Source: Pusillimonas sp. T2 (GTDB lineage: Bacteria > Pseudomonadota > Gammaproteobacteria > Burkholderiales > Burkholderiaceae_B). Taken from it: 64,000 nucleotides of DNA. The stretch spans positions 558,001 through 622,000 of the forward strand of contig NZ_NIQA01000001.1 in the NCBI RefSeq assembly GCF_002236805.1, given 5' to 3'. The first letter of the stretch is position 1; the number at the start of each line of letters is the position of its first letter. Shown here in pieces: positions 1 through 9,442 of this stretch. A model generated the notes under the pieces. The model did no database searches, was not told the DNA's origin, and saw only the letters and a program-made list of their open reading frames with translations. The translations under genes and the position numbers were made by a program.

Positions 1-321
1 CTGTGGCGCAAGCTAGCGTACCCGTTCACCTTGCTGGTCATGATCACCATTGCGGCACCCATTGGCTTTATGCAAACCCGCCGTGGCGGCGTTGGCGGCA
101 AGGTGTTTGTGGGTATTTTGCTAGGTGTCGGTTTTTTCATGATCAACCAGTTAGCGCTTAACGTCGGCATGCTCGGCAAATGGGCACCCTGGGTCACAGC
201 CCTCGTCCCCAACATTGCGGCGTTATTGTTGGCCCTTGGCGCGCTTATCTTGATGGAAAACCAGCATAACGTCAGGCGATTCATGGTCAGCCGCAACCCG
301 TTCAGCCGGCCGGCCCGATGA
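1..321 (+). CDS. lptG: LPS export ABC transporter permease LptG, C-terminal fragment
   Basis: The reading frame is open from the first base, so the gene starts before the window; about 106 codons remain. LptG is an inner-membrane permease of the LptB2FG complex that extracts lipopolysaccharide from the inner membrane. The fragment shows the typical LptF/LptG tail: a membrane segment ([12 protein letters not shown]), a short cytoplasmic patch ([11 protein letters not shown]), two more hydrophobic helices and a basic end. The stop codon overlaps the ATG of apaH (ATGA), so the two are probably co-transcribed. LptF has a similar tail, but its partner gene is outside the window, so LptG is the preferred and not the proven call. 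Confidence 0.85.
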   Translation: MWRKLAYPFTLLVMITIAAPIGFMQTRRGGVGGKVFVGILLGVGFFMINQLALNVGMLGKWAPWVTALVPNIAALLLALGALILMENQHNVRRFMVSRNPFSRPAR

Positions 322-1151
322 CCAGACATCACGACATCTGGATGATCGGCGATATTCAGGGGTGCTGTCATGCCCTTGAAGACCTACTCAAGCACCCCGA
401 CCTGTCGGCCGATAGAAATCGCGAGCTCTGGTTCGCTGGCGACATTGTCAACCGCGGCCCCCGTTCGCTTGAAACCGTACGACACATCATGGGCATGCGG
501 AAAAAAGCCGTTACCGTGCTGGGCAACCACGACCTAAACCTGCTTGCGGTGGCTGCTGGGGTGCGCAAGCCCGGCAAGTCGGACACCATAGCCGACATCT
601 TAAAAGCCCCTGATGCCGACGAAATCATTACCTGGCTGCGTCACCGCCCATTAGCGCACCACGCCCACGGTCACCTGCTTGTGCATGCGGGCGTACTGGC
701 CAAATGGGACGTCGACAAGACCCTGGCGCTGGCCAGCGAAGTCGAGGCCGCACTGCGCTCACCCAACTGGAAGCGCACGCTTGAAAAAATGTATGGTAAC
801 GAACCAGCCGACTGGCGTGACGACCTGGGCAATAACAAGCGTTTGCGGGTGATTATCAATGCCCTGACGCGGATTCGCATGTGCAATAAAAAAGGGCACA
901 TGGAGTTCAGCTACAAAAACGCACCCAATGCGTCAACCAACGGCGACCTGATCCCGTGGTTCGACGTACCCAACCGGGCAACGGCCGACCATACCATTGT
1001 CTTCGGACATTGGTCGACGCTGGGTTTGATGATACGACCCGACGCCATTTGTCTGGACACCGGCTGTGTGTGGGGCGGCAAACTTACTGCATTGCGCCTG
1101 CACGATCACAAATTGGTGCAGGTATCGTGCAAACAGGCGCAAAAACCTTAA
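318..1151 (+). CDS. apaH: Symmetrical diadenosine tetraphosphatase ApaH
   Basis: Hydrolyses Ap4A to two ADP and also attacks Np4A-type caps on RNA; a cytoplasmic metallophosphatase. The calcineurin-like metal motifs are in order: GDIQGC (residues 11-16), GDIVNRGP (41-48) and GNHD (69-72), with further histidines in LVHAGV and FGHW. The length, 277 aa, is normal for the family. The ATG overlaps the lptG stop by 4 bases, which supports this start. In E. coli apaH sits with ksgA; here it follows an LPS export gene, a lineage-specific arrangement. Confidence 0.95.
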   Translation: MTRHHDIWMIGDIQGCCHALEDLLKHPDLSADRNRELWFAGDIVNRGPRSLETVRHIMGMRKKAVTVLGNHDLNLLAVAAGVRKPGKSDTIADILKAPDADEIITWLRHRPLAHHAHGHLLVHAGVLAKWDVDKTLALASEVEAALRSPNWKRTLEKMYGNEPADWRDDLGNNKRLRVIINALTRIRMCNKKGHMEFSYKNAPNASTNGDLIPWFDVPNRATADHTIVFGHWSTLGLMIRPDAICLDTGCVWGGKLTALRLHDHKLVQVSCKQAQKP

Positions 1152-1177
1152 ATCGCCAGGCTCAAGCCCGCCGACAA

Positions 1178-1969
1178 TTATGACGTTGGCGCACAAATAA
1201 CCGCATGACGAATTTGCTCGCGCACCAGAGTCGCGACTTCGGCCCGCCCCAAGGGCTGGCTTTCCGATGGCGGAATGGGCGGTAAAAATTCAACCTCGAC
1301 GCGACTGCCTGTTGCGCCCAGCAGCACCCACATATTGCCGACCAAGGTTTGTTCACCCACAAAGGCCAACAAATCGCTACGCTGGGTGCCTTGATAAAAC
1401 CTCAAGGCCACAGGCTGTATGACAACTCCGGCCCGCAGGGGCGGCTCGAACAGGCTGGCGTGAAACGGCAAGACATCGAAACCCGTGCTGGTCGTACCCT
1501 CGGCAAATAACCCCACCACCTGAGCCGTATCGAACATGGCCTGCATTTGCTCGCCGACGCGGCGCACCGAATTGCGCTGGGTGCGATCAATAAACACCGT
1601 ACCCGCCTTATAGACAAGCCAGCCGATAACCGGCCATTTACGGATATCTTGCTTGGCAATGAACGCCACGCAGCGAACGCTGCTGAGGATAAAGATATCT
1701 ATCCAGGACACATGATTAGCGACCCATAGCGCGGAGCCCGTCATGACTGGCTGGCCAATCACCTGAACCTTGACCCCGCATATGGCCATAAGCATGCGAG
1801 ACCACATATTGTTGAGCCGCGACCGCCCTTGCAATCCGACAAGGGGATAAATCGTTGCGACACAAAAAAGGCTGGAAGCCAGCCATAACAGCACAAAGGG
1901 AACTCGGATCAAAAACAGTACTACGCGCAAAATAACCTCTTCAGGATGTTGCACCTTGACCCGGAGCAT
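1178..1969 (-). CDS. plsC: 1-acyl-sn-glycerol-3-phosphate acyltransferase (PlsC family)
   Basis: Acylates lysophosphatidic acid to phosphatidic acid at the inner membrane. The acyltransferase motif I is NHVSWID (residues 85-91, the HX4D pair), and motif III is FAEGTTS (156-161 region). A long hydrophobic N-terminal stretch (about residues 12-45) anchors it to the membrane. I place the start at the ATG at 1969, inside the 3' end of ruvX; a TTG at 2002 would add 11 residues. It is the last gene of a minus-strand run rubredoxin-yqgE-ruvX-plsC with overlapping ends. A lyso-ornithine-lipid acyltransferase (OlsA-like) role cannot be excluded from sequence alone. Confidence 0.88.
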   Translation of the reverse strand: MLRVKVQHPEEVILRVVLFLIRVPFVLLWLASSLFCVATIYPLVGLQGRSRLNNMWSRMLMAICGVKVQVIGQPVMTGSALWVANHVSWIDIFILSSVRCVAFIAKQDIRKWPVIGWLVYKAGTVFIDRTQRNSVRRVGEQMQAMFDTAQVVGLFAEGTTSTGFDVLPFHASLFEPPLRAGVVIQPVALRFYQGTQRSDLLAFVGEQTLVGNMWVLLGATGSRVEVEFLPPIPPSESQPLGRAEVATLVREQIRHAVICAPTS

Positions 1970-2351
1970 CAAGGTATCGCTGCAGGATAATAGCAGCTGC
2001 AACCGCGTCGTCGGGCTGATGACTGCCTAATCGCTCTTGCGCCTCGAGACTGGAGCCTCGCTCGTCGACCAACTCGACCGGGACACCGAAGCGACCGTTA
2101 ATCTGGTTGGCGAAACGACGCGCCTGCGTTGTAGCCAACTGCTCTGCACCATAGGTATCGAGTGGCAGGCCGACAATCACACGATCGGGCCGCCATTCGT
2201 TGATAAGGCTGGCTATAGCCTGAAACCGCAAGTCTCGGCGCTCGGCCGTGATAATGGTTAAAGGCCGGGCGTGGCGCGTTAGCGTATTGGCCAGCGCCAC
2301 CCCTATTTTCTTCAGGCCATAATCGAAAGCCAACAGGGTTTCTTCAGGCAT
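1941..2351 (-). CDS. ruvX: Putative pre-16S rRNA nuclease / Holliday junction resolvase-like YqgF (RuvX)
   Basis: YqgF proteins have an RNase H fold and act in 16S rRNA 5'-end maturation; a resolvase role has been proposed as well. The first acidic motif FDYGLKKIGVA (residues 9-19) and the region VIVGLPLDTYG are typical, as is the third motif, here VDERGSS; many homologs have DERLTT at this point. Length is 136 aa, usual for the family. The start overlaps the yqgE stop by 8 bases, and yqgE-ruvX is a conserved proteobacterial pair, so translational coupling is likely. Confidence 0.93.
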   Translation of the reverse strand: MPEETLLAFDYGLKKIGVALANTLTRHARPLTIITAERRDLRFQAIASLINEWRPDRVIVGLPLDTYGAEQLATTQARRFANQINGRFGVPVELVDERGSSLEAQERLGSHQPDDAVAAAIILQRYLDAPGQGATS

Positions 2352-2928
2352 GCCCCGCCGTACCTGCCAGCATGGAAGAATGAATACCCAACACCCCTAG
2401 TGCTGATTCGTAGCGTGACTCGGAAGGCACATCGAATATGACAGTATTGGATGATTCGACATTGAGCCACGCATTTTGCGCCAGCTCACTTTCCAGCTGA
2501 CCGGCGCCCCAACCTGCGTACCCCAACGTCACCAGATAATGGTCGGGGCCCTTGCCCGCGGCGATATCTTCAAGAATATCGCGCGACGTGGTGAGCAGAA
2601 CATCGCCCAACGGGATACTGGACGTATATTGACGCCCTGGCGTGTGCAACACGAAACCCCTGTCAGTATGCACCGGGCCGCCATAAAAAACGGGCTGCTC
2701 GGCAACCGCGGCACCGGGCGCGAAACTGATGGAGAGACGCTCGAGCAGATCGGCCAAGGTGAGGTCTGTAGGCCGGTTGACCACCAGGCCCAGTGCACCC
2801 TGACTATTGTGTTCGCATAAAAACACTACCGTGTTGGCCCACTCGCCGCCGACCATGCCGGGCATGGCCAGCAAAAACTGTTTGGACAAGTCAACCTGGT
2901 GTTCGGTGTGGTGTGTAGCAGATGCCAT
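2344..2928 (-). CDS. yqgE: YqgE/AlgH family protein
   Basis: A UPF0301 (DUF179) protein of 194 aa. The family is widely conserved in Gram-negative bacteria; AlgH has been linked to alginate regulation in Pseudomonas, but the biochemical function is not settled. Recognisable family features are the early FLLAMPGM segment, FLCEHN, the GALGLVVNRP motif and PVFYGGPV, then GYAGWGAGQLE. The ATG has an AGGGG Shine-Dalgarno about 7 bases upstream. It sits between a rubredoxin gene and ruvX on the same strand. Confidence 0.93.
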   Translation of the reverse strand: MASATHHTEHQVDLSKQFLLAMPGMVGGEWANTVVFLCEHNSQGALGLVVNRPTDLTLADLLERLSISFAPGAAVAEQPVFYGGPVHTDRGFVLHTPGRQYTSSIPLGDVLLTTSRDILEDIAAGKGPDHYLVTLGYAGWGAGQLESELAQNAWLNVESSNTVIFDVPSESRYESALGVLGIHSSMLAGTAGHA

Positions 2929-2947
2929 GACTCGCCCCTTAAGGTAA

Positions 2948-3112
2948 TTAAACTTCCATCATCTCGAAATCTTCTTTGCGGGCGCCGCATTCGGGGCAAA
3001 CCCAGTTGGGAGGAACGTCTTCCCAACGTGTACCGGGCGCAATACCCTCGTCGGGCAACCCAGCTTCTTCATCATAAATCCAACCACAGATCAAACACAT
3101 CCATGTACGCAT
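2948..3112 (-). CDS. rubA: Rubredoxin
   Basis: A 54-aa one-iron electron carrier. Two metal-binding knuckles are visible: CLICG near residues 6-10 and CPECG near 39-43, with the usual WIYDEE start, the APGT and WVCPECG segments and the KEDFEMM tail. Rubredoxins pass electrons to oxygenases or to O2/NO-detoxifying enzymes; the partner is not identifiable here. The gene is head-to-head with a ThiD-like gene (60 bp between starts) and upstream of yqgE on the same strand. The Shine-Dalgarno is weak (GAGTAA). Confidence 0.95.
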   Translation of the reverse strand: MRTWMCLICGWIYDEEAGLPDEGIAPGTRWEDVPPNWVCPECGARKEDFEMMEV

Positions 3113-3172
3113 TACTTGTTACTCACTGAAAATATTGAAAGCCGCCCAAGGCAAGGGCAGGTATCCTATAGA

Positions 3173-4018
3173 ATGGGGTCAATTCGATTAATCCCAATAG
3201 TAACCGGGTTTCCCTCAGTGCAAGAAGCGTCGCCCCCTATCGTCCTCGTTTTCGGTCCGTTCGACCCAACCGGTTCGGCATTTTTGCCGGCCGACGCCAT
3301 TACGTGCGCCGCTCTGGGCGGCCACGCCATCAGCGCCGTCACAGCGCTGCATATCCAAGACACCGCCAACGTCGAAGACGTCCAGGACATCAGTCCCGAC
3401 ATCATCGACGACCAGGCTCGCTGCCTGCTCGAAGATATGTCGGTGCGTGCCATCAAGGCTGGGCCGCTGTACACCACCGATGCTGTCAGGGTGCTGGCAC
3501 AAATTGCGGCCGACTACGCCGATGTTCCGTTGGTGGTTCATTTGGCCGGGGTACCTCAGGTTTTTGCCAGCAACGAACACGACCTCGAAGAGGTCAACGC
3601 CGCGCTCTGCGAACTCTTGCTCCCGCAAACCGACCTGGTCATTATTGAAGACAGCCTGCTGTCGCAGTGGGGCAACGACGGCGTTCTGCCCGGGCGGGGG
3701 GCCGGCCATCTGGCCGACACCTTACGCAGCTTTGGCACACCCTGGGTACTCACCACGGGCGAAACACTTCGGCCGGGTCATCGGGCCTATGTCTTGCGCG
3801 GCCCCGACCAACAAGTCTTCAACTGGGCGTGGCATGCCCCGCAGGCTCGTACCGCCAACCTCGATGGCCCCCTTGCCTGCGCGCTGACGGTAGCGCTGGG
3901 CCAAGGTAAGGCCTTACCGGGTGCGGCAGAAGACGCCATCAAAGCAACCGTCGAACTCACTGCACGCACCTTCCGGCCCGGCATGGGTTCACGCCTCATC
4001 AACCGCACAGCACCATGA
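3173..4018 (+). CDS. Degenerate ThiD-like (HMP-P kinase fold) protein
   Basis: A ribokinase-fold protein that lines up along its length with the true ThiD at 58882-59691, but every catalytic signature is changed. DPSGGAG becomes [17 protein letters not shown] becomes VHLAGVPQ; TPNLPEA becomes IIEDSLL; and the anion-hole motif GTGCTLSAA becomes DGPLACALT, with no cysteine in the active position. It overlaps thiE by the ATGA of its stop, so a thiamine link is likely, perhaps as a binding or regulatory protein and not a kinase. The ATG at 3173 is chosen; a GTG at 3218 would also work and gives 266 aa. Confidence 0.72.
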   Translation: MGSIRLIPIVTGFPSVQEASPPIVLVFGPFDPTGSAFLPADAITCAALGGHAISAVTALHIQDTANVEDVQDISPDIIDDQARCLLEDMSVRAIKAGPLYTTDAVRVLAQIAADYADVPLVVHLAGVPQVFASNEHDLEEVNAALCELLLPQTDLVIIEDSLLSQWGNDGVLPGRGAGHLADTLRSFGTPWVLTTGETLRPGHRAYVLRGPDQQVFNWAWHAPQARTANLDGPLACALTVALGQGKALPGAAEDAIKATVELTARTFRPGMGSRLINRTAP

Positions 4019-4653
4019 CCCACGCACAACGTTTTCCCCGCGGCCTGTATGGCATCACGCCCGACACCACACACTTCGAGGCGCTGCACGAAGCCGTTAC
4101 GTCCGCCGCTCTGGGCGGGATGAAAACACTCCAGTGGCGACAAAAACAGTTGTCGCCAACGCTGTCGCACCGGCATGCCCTGGCCATGGCGCAACTTTGC
4201 CGGCAGCTGGGCGTTGTTTTCATCATCAACGACGACGTCGATCTGGCCATTGCCGTCGGCGCCGACGGGGTACACCTGGGCAAAGACGACGGCTCCGCCC
4301 GCCACGCCCGCGAACGTCTCGGCCCCGGCAAAATTATCGGTCGTTCGTGCTACAACGAAATTGAACGTGCCAAAACTGCCATTGCCGACGGTGTCGACTA
4401 TGTAGCTTTTGGCACTGTATTTACATCATCTGTCAAACCCGATGCCGTTCGCGCACCACTTGCGCTTTTCGCGCAGGTACGCAGCCTTTTCAATGACCAA
4501 CCACCCGTCGCTCTGGTGGCTATCGGCGGCATTACGGCCGATAATGCATCCCAGGTCGTTAGCGCCGGAGCCGATAGCCTTGCCGTTATCGGCGGCCTTT
4601 TCGATCAGCCCGATGTCCGGGCAACCGCGGCACGCTTTGCCGCCCTGTTTTAA
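4015..4653 (+). CDS. thiE: Thiamine-phosphate synthase ThiE
   Basis: Joins HMP-pyrophosphate with the thiazole phosphate to make thiamine phosphate in the cytoplasm. TIM-barrel motifs are in order: QWRQK (about residue 40), INDDVDLA (71-78), [11 protein letters not shown] (82-92), [11 protein letters not shown] (about 130) and AIGGI (about 168). At 212 aa it has the standard length. Its ATG overlaps the stop of the ThiD-like gene upstream, so translation is probably coupled. Many homologs have QLRDK where this one has QWRQK. Confidence 0.94.
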   Translation: MTHAQRFPRGLYGITPDTTHFEALHEAVTSAALGGMKTLQWRQKQLSPTLSHRHALAMAQLCRQLGVVFIINDDVDLAIAVGADGVHLGKDDGSARHARERLGPGKIIGRSCYNEIERAKTAIADGVDYVAFGTVFTSSVKPDAVRAPLALFAQVRSLFNDQPPVALVAIGGITADNASQVVSAGADSLAVIGGLFDQPDVRATAARFAALF

Positions 4654-4679
4654 CTTTTACTTGCTCAAAGATACCGCCC

Positions 4680-5957
4680 ATGCCACGTAATACCGCCCTC
4701 TTCGAACGTGCCTCTCAAACTATTCCCGGCGGGGTCAACTCGCCAGTTCGGGCCTTCCGCTCGGTGGGTGGCGTTCCGCGCTTCATCGAGCGCGCCAACG
4801 GCCCCTATGTGTGGGATGCCCAAGGCACACGCTATACCGACTATGTCGGCTCATGGGGCCCCGCCATCCTGGGCCACGCCCACCCCGAAGTCATCAAAGC
4901 CGTCCAAGATGCCGCCGTCAACGGCCTGTCGTTTGGGGCACCCACCGAAGCCGAAATCGAAATTGCCGAAGCCTTGGTGGCGCGCCTACCCTCTATCGAA
5001 AAAGTGCGCCTGGTCAGTTCGGGCACCGAAGCCACCATGAGCGCTATCCGGCTGGCCCGCGGTTACACCAAACGCTCCAAGATCATCAAATTCGAAGGTT
5101 GCTATCACGGCCACGCCGACAGCCTGCTCGTCAAGGCAGGCTCCGGTATGCTCACCTTCGGGAACCCGACGTCGGCCGGCGTACCGCCCGAGTTCATCCA
5201 GCACACACTGGTGCTCGACTTCAACAACATCGATGCCGTCGAGGCCGCCTTCAAGGCCCACGGCGACGAAATCGCCTGCATTATTGTCGAACCCATCGCC
5301 GGCAACATGAATCTGGTTCGCCCGCAGCCGGGCTTCCTCGAAGCCTTGCGCCAACTATGCACCAAACATGGCGCATTGCTGATTTTCGATGAGGTCATGA
5401 CCGGCTTCCGTGTCGGCCCGCAAGGGGTTCAGGGACTAACAGGCGTCAAGCCCGACATCACCACATTAGCCAAAGTCATTGGCGGCGGCATGCCAGTCGG
5501 TGCATTTGGCGGCCGGGCCGACATCATGGAGTACGTCGCTCCGTTGGGGCCGGTTTACCAGGCGGGCACGCTGTCCGGCAACCCCGTCGCGGTTGCTGCA
5601 GGCCTGGTCACCCTCAAGTTGCTATCCGAACCCGGCTTTTACGACCGCCTGGAAGCCCAAACTCGCAAATTGGCCGATGGCCTGGCTGAGCTCGCCGAAA
5701 ACGCCGGCATTCCGTTTAGCGCCGATTACGTCGGTGGTATGTTCGGCCTGTATTTCCGCGAACGTATCCCGACGACGTTAGCCGAAGTGTCCGAATGTGA
5801 TGTCGAGCTGTTCAAGAAGTTCTTCCATGCCATGCTGATCAAAGGCATTTACTTTGCGCCGTCAGCCTTCGAGGCCGGGTTTGTATCGGCCACACACGAC
5901 GACGACGTCATCAATGCAACACTTGACGCTGCCGAAGAGGTGTTTGCAAAGCTATAA
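4680..5957 (+). CDS. hemL: Glutamate-1-semialdehyde 2,1-aminomutase HemL
   Basis: Converts glutamate-1-semialdehyde to 5-aminolevulinate, the committed precursor of haem by the C5 route; a PLP enzyme. The PLP lysine is in [16 protein letters not shown] at residue 265, the same position as in E. coli. Other class-III aminotransferase marks are [19 protein letters not shown] and FDEVMTGFR. The length, 425 aa, is typical. It lies 26 bp after thiE on the same strand, and a strong hairpin terminator follows. Confidence 0.97.
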   Translation: MPRNTALFERASQTIPGGVNSPVRAFRSVGGVPRFIERANGPYVWDAQGTRYTDYVGSWGPAILGHAHPEVIKAVQDAAVNGLSFGAPTEAEIEIAEALVARLPSIEKVRLVSSGTEATMSAIRLARGYTKRSKIIKFEGCYHGHADSLLVKAGSGMLTFGNPTSAGVPPEFIQHTLVLDFNNIDAVEAAFKAHGDEIACIIVEPIAGNMNLVRPQPGFLEALRQLCTKHGALLIFDEVMTGFRVGPQGVQGLTGVKPDITTLAKVIGGGMPVGAFGGRADIMEYVAPLGPVYQAGTLSGNPVAVAAGLVTLKLLSEPGFYDRLEAQTRKLADGLAELAENAGIPFSADYVGGMFGLYFRERIPTTLAEVSECDVELFKKFFHAMLIKGIYFAPSAFEAGFVSATHDDDVINATLDAAEEVFAKL

Positions 5958-6073
5958 GCCTTGTAGATAGCGCCGGGGCCCTTGTCTGTTGCATACAAGG
6001 ACCCGGTTATCGCGCTCAACGCCCGGTTCCGCCTGGCTCAGACCTTACTGGGTTCGGCGTAACGCAAAAACAG

Positions 6074-6108
6074 AAACGCCCCGGGGTATTAGATACCCCG
6101 GGGCGTTT
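6074..6108. terminator. Bidirectional intrinsic terminator between hemL and ridA
   Basis: A 16-bp perfect stem (6074-6089 with 6093-6108) around a 3-base loop, with A-rich sequence on the left and five Ts on the right. It separates the convergent hemL and ridA genes and can serve both strands. No gene is seen in the rest of 5958-6135. Confidence 0.9.
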
Positions 6109-6135
6109 TTCTGGATTTACCGATCAGTCGAAAGA

Positions 6136-6546
6136 TCAGGCAGCCGGAGGCACGACCGCAGTCACCTCGATTTCAACGCGCGCACGGTCTTCAATCAGGG
6201 CGGCCACTTCGATGGCCGTCATGGCCGGGAAGTTGCGACCGATAGTGGCACGGTAATGCTGGCCGATTTCACGTAGCTGCGAGGTGTACTCTTGCTTGTC
6301 GACCACATACCAAGTCATGCGGGTAATGTGTTCGGGGCCAGCGCCGCCCTCTTTCAACACGTCGACAATGTTGCGCAACGTCTGGCCAACCTGCTCGGCC
6401 AAGTTGTCGGTTTCGAACTGCTGCTGGGCATTCCAGCCGATCTGGCCCCCAACAAAAATCAAACGGCTGCCGGGTTGCATTTCGGCCATAGTACCGTTAG
6501 CGTAACCGCGGGGTTCAGCCCAATTTGGGGGTTGCAAAATTTTCAT
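6136..6546 (-). CDS. RidA/YjgF-family enamine/imine deaminase-like protein
   Basis: A 136-aa RidA-superfamily protein. Canonical RidA hydrolyses reactive enamine and imine intermediates to ketones and ammonia; subfamilies differ. Visible marks are FVGGQIGWNA (ring around the pocket), the QTLRNI segment and the C-terminal ALIEDRARVEIEVTA, where the arginine equivalent to the catalytic Arg105 is expected. It ends the operon of 2-aminobenzoate-type catabolic genes, 38 bp after the CoA-ligase stop, with its own GAGG ribosome site. The position suggests it handles the amino/enamine intermediates of that route. Confidence 0.88.
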   Translation of the reverse strand: MKILQPPNWAEPRGYANGTMAEMQPGSRLIFVGGQIGWNAQQQFETDNLAEQVGQTLRNIVDVLKEGGAGPEHITRMTWYVVDKQEYTSQLREIGQHYRATIGRNFPAMTAIEVAALIEDRARVEIEVTAVVPPAA

Positions 6547-6584
6547 GATTGCCTCGTGTAAATCAAATAAAAATCAAAAAATAG

Positions 6585-8237
6585 TTAGCTCTGTTGGGCT
6601 TGTTGCCTAAGAACGAACCGTTGCAATTTGCCTGTTTCAGTGCGCGGCAGCTTGGCGACGAACTCGATAGCGCGCGGGTATTTGTACGGAGCGATAGTGG
6701 CTTTGACGTGATCTTGCAATGCCTTGACCAACGCAGCATTGCCTTCGAAACCAGGCTTGAGCACCACAAAAGCTTTAACGATGTTGCCGCGCTCGGGGTC
6801 GGGCTGGCCAACCACACCGCATTCAGCAACAGCCTCGTGCTTGAGCATGGCGTCTTCGACTTCGGGCCCGGCAATGTTGTAGCCGGCCGAAATGATCATG
6901 TCGTCATTACGCGCCTGGTAGTAAAGGTAGCCGTCTTCGTCCATTTTGAACGTGTCGCCAGGCAGGTTCCAGCCATTCTGGACATAGACCGTTTGACGAT
7001 CGTCGGCCAGATAACGGCAGCCTGTCGGGCCTTTAATGGCCAGCCGACCAACAACACCCGTACCCACCGGGTTGAAATCATCGTCGACAACTTGCGCAAT
7101 ATAGCCGGGCACAACTTTGCCAATGGCACCACGTCGCACGTCTTCGGGTGGGCTGGACACGAACACGTGGATCATTTCGGTGCCGCCGATACCGTCGGTC
7201 ATTTCAATGCCTGACGCTTCTTTCCAAAGCTGACGTGTCGTGTCTGGCAAGGCTTCACCTGCCGATACTGTGCGCTTCAGGCTGGACAGGTTGTATTTGC
7301 CAACCAGAGCCGCCATCTGGCGATAAAACGTCGGAGCGGTAAAGGTTGTCGTCACCCCAAACTGCTCGACCTTGGCCAGCAGTTCGTCGGGCGACAGCTT
7401 TTCGATAAGTACCGTCGAGCCACCGACACGCAGCGGGAAACACAGCATGCCACCCAACCCGAACGTAAAGGCCAACGGCGGCGTACCGCAAATGATGTCG
7501 CCTGCGTCGAGCTTGAGAATGTGCTTCGAAAAGGTGTCGCACATAGCCAGAACGTCGCGGTGAAAGTGCATGCACCCTTTGGGCTTGCCTGTCGTACCGC
7601 TGGTAAACGCAATCAGGCAAACATCGTCGACTGCGGTGTCGCAGGCCTGAAACTGGCCCGACTTGGCCGCAGCCAATGTCTCGAGCGCATCGGAGCCATT
7701 GTCGCAAAAGTAACGGACACTTTTAAGTGACGGGCAATACGCCGGATGCGCAGCGTCGAAGCAATGCTCGATTTCGTCAGCAAGACGCTTGTCGCACAGT
7801 ACAGCAGTAATTTCAGCCTTATCAACAACCGGCTTGATTTCTGATGCGCGCAGCAAAGGCATGGTGGGCACGGTGACCAGACCGGCCTTGACGGCGGCCA
7901 ACCAACTGGCCGCCATCATGGGATTATTAGGGCCACGCAGCAACACGCGGTTGCCTGGCACTAAACCCATGTCTTCGACCAGTACTTGAGCGATCTGGTC
8001 GGTCAGGCGTTTAAGCTCGGCATAGGACAACGACTTTTTTTCGTTGCCTTCGGGCCAACGCAACGCGATATTGTCGCCGCGACCCTGCTCGACATGGCGG
8101 TCGACCAGCTCTACAGCAGCGTTCAGACGGGCCGGATAAGCGACATCGGAATTACCGTCGAGCAGAAATTCGGGCCAAAGCTCGACGGGCGGCAGATTGT
8201 CGCGGGCAAAAGTATCAATATGGGCAGATCGTTCCAA
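6585..8237 (-). CDS. Benzoate/2-aminobenzoate-CoA ligase family protein
   Basis: An adenylate-forming enzyme that activates an aromatic acid to its CoA thioester with ATP. The AMP-binding P-loop-like motif FTSGTTGKPKG covers residues 211-221; A5-type GIGGTEM and the A8 hinge YYQARNDDMIISAGYNI follow, and the A10 lysine lies in RTETGKLQRF near the C-terminus. Length, 550 aa, is typical of aryl-CoA ligases. The start is TTG at 8237, supported by a strong GAGGAG site 6 bases upstream. Presence of the fused monooxygenase/reductase in the same operon favours 2-aminobenzoate (anthranilate) as substrate over benzoate. Confidence 0.88.
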   Translation of the reverse strand: MERSAHIDTFARDNLPPVELWPEFLLDGNSDVAYPARLNAAVELVDRHVEQGRGDNIALRWPEGNEKKSLSYAELKRLTDQIAQVLVEDMGLVPGNRVLLRGPNNPMMAASWLAAVKAGLVTVPTMPLLRASEIKPVVDKAEITAVLCDKRLADEIEHCFDAAHPAYCPSLKSVRYFCDNGSDALETLAAAKSGQFQACDTAVDDVCLIAFTSGTTGKPKGCMHFHRDVLAMCDTFSKHILKLDAGDIICGTPPLAFTFGLGGMLCFPLRVGGSTVLIEKLSPDELLAKVEQFGVTTTFTAPTFYRQMAALVGKYNLSSLKRTVSAGEALPDTTRQLWKEASGIEMTDGIGGTEMIHVFVSSPPEDVRRGAIGKVVPGYIAQVVDDDFNPVGTGVVGRLAIKGPTGCRYLADDRQTVYVQNGWNLPGDTFKMDEDGYLYYQARNDDMIISAGYNIAGPEVEDAMLKHEAVAECGVVGQPDPERGNIVKAFVVLKPGFEGNAALVKALQDHVKATIAPYKYPRAIEFVAKLPRTETGKLQRFVLRQQAQQS

Positions 8238-8266
8238 CTGTGTCTCCTCTTTTTATTGGCTATGGA

Positions 8267-9442
8267 TTACGGCGAGTTCTTGAGCAGCTCGCGCGCAATG
8301 ATCAGTTTCTGCACTTCGGTTGCGCCTTCGTAAATCCGCAAGGCGCGGATTTCACGGTAAAGCTTTTCGACGGGTTCGCCCGACACCACGCCCTGGCCGC
8401 CAAACATTTGCAACGCACGATCGATAACGCGTTGCGCAGATTCAGTAGCTGTCATTTTGGCCATGGCCGCTTCGCGGGTGGTCCGTTGCTTTTGTACATC
8501 GCGCATCCAGGCCGCACGATATGTCAGCAATGCCGAAGCATCGATATCGGTAGCCATGTCGCCCAAGGCAGCCTGAGTCAACTGCAGGTCGGCCAGTGTC
8601 TGACCAAACATTGGTCGCGATTTCGCACGTGCCGTGCCCTCTTCCAGGGCGCGACGGGCAAAGCCTAACGCAGCCGCAGCAACCGATGCACGGAAAATAT
8701 CCAGCGTCATCATGGCAATTTTAAAGCCCTGGCCGGCGTCGCCAAGACGCTGCGAGACCGGAATACGGCAGTTCTCGAACTTCAGTCGCGCCAGTGGATG
8801 CGGTGCGATGACGTCGATACGCTCGGCAATCGTTAAGCCCGGCGTATCGGCATCGACAACAAACGCCGAAATGCCGCGTGCACCCGGGGCTTCGCCGGTA
8901 CGTACAAACACGCAGTAGAAATCGGCGATTCCACCATTGGAGATCCAGGTTTTTTCACCATTGATCACATAGTGATCGCCTTCCAGCGTTGCTTCGCACG
9001 ACATGGCAGCGACATCGGAGCCGGCATTGGGCTCGGACAGCGCAAACGCCGCTATAGCGTCACCACGGGCAACCCGTGGCAAGTAACGCATGCGCAGGTC
9101 ATCGCTGCCGGCAATTGAAATAGCGCCGCTACCCAAACCTTGCATGGCAAACGCAAAATCGGCCAAACCGTCGTGACGCGCCAGCGTTTCGCGCACAATA
9201 CACACTGCGCGCGAGTCGATTTCGGGCCAGCGGCCGCCCCAGGCGCCACCGGGGCCCGACGGTACGGCGACCGTTAACCAACCGGCATCCCCCAGCGCGC
9301 GCACCAGGTCACGACACGCCTGATCGGTATCGCTGTGATCGATACTGGACAAATTTGCTTCACACCAAGCGTCGAGTTCCCGGGCGAACGCCGCATGACG
9401 CTCGTCGAAGAACGGCCAATCAAGCCATGTCGTGTCGGTCAT
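8267..9442 (-). CDS. Acyl-CoA dehydrogenase family protein
   Basis: A 391-aa flavoprotein that introduces a double bond into an acyl-CoA and feeds electrons to ETF. Family motifs are [15 protein letters not shown] (signature 1), [14 protein letters not shown] (substrate/FAD region) and the C-terminal [23 protein letters not shown] region (signature 2). Its start codon directly abuts the stop of the enoyl-CoA hydratase upstream, with no spacer, so the two are surely co-transcribed. In context it probably oxidises an alicyclic or ring-opened CoA intermediate of 2-aminobenzoyl-CoA breakdown. Confidence 0.92.
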   Translation of the reverse strand: MTDTTWLDWPFFDERHAAFARELDAWCEANLSSIDHSDTDQACRDLVRALGDAGWLTVAVPSGPGGAWGGRWPEIDSRAVCIVRETLARHDGLADFAFAMQGLGSGAISIAGSDDLRMRYLPRVARGDAIAAFALSEPNAGSDVAAMSCEATLEGDHYVINGEKTWISNGGIADFYCVFVRTGEAPGARGISAFVVDADTPGLTIAERIDVIAPHPLARLKFENCRIPVSQRLGDAGQGFKIAMMTLDIFRASVAAAALGFARRALEEGTARAKSRPMFGQTLADLQLTQAALGDMATDIDASALLTYRAAWMRDVQKQRTTREAAMAKMTATESAQRVIDRALQMFGGQGVVSGEPVEKLYREIRALRIYEGATEVQKLIIARELLKNSP

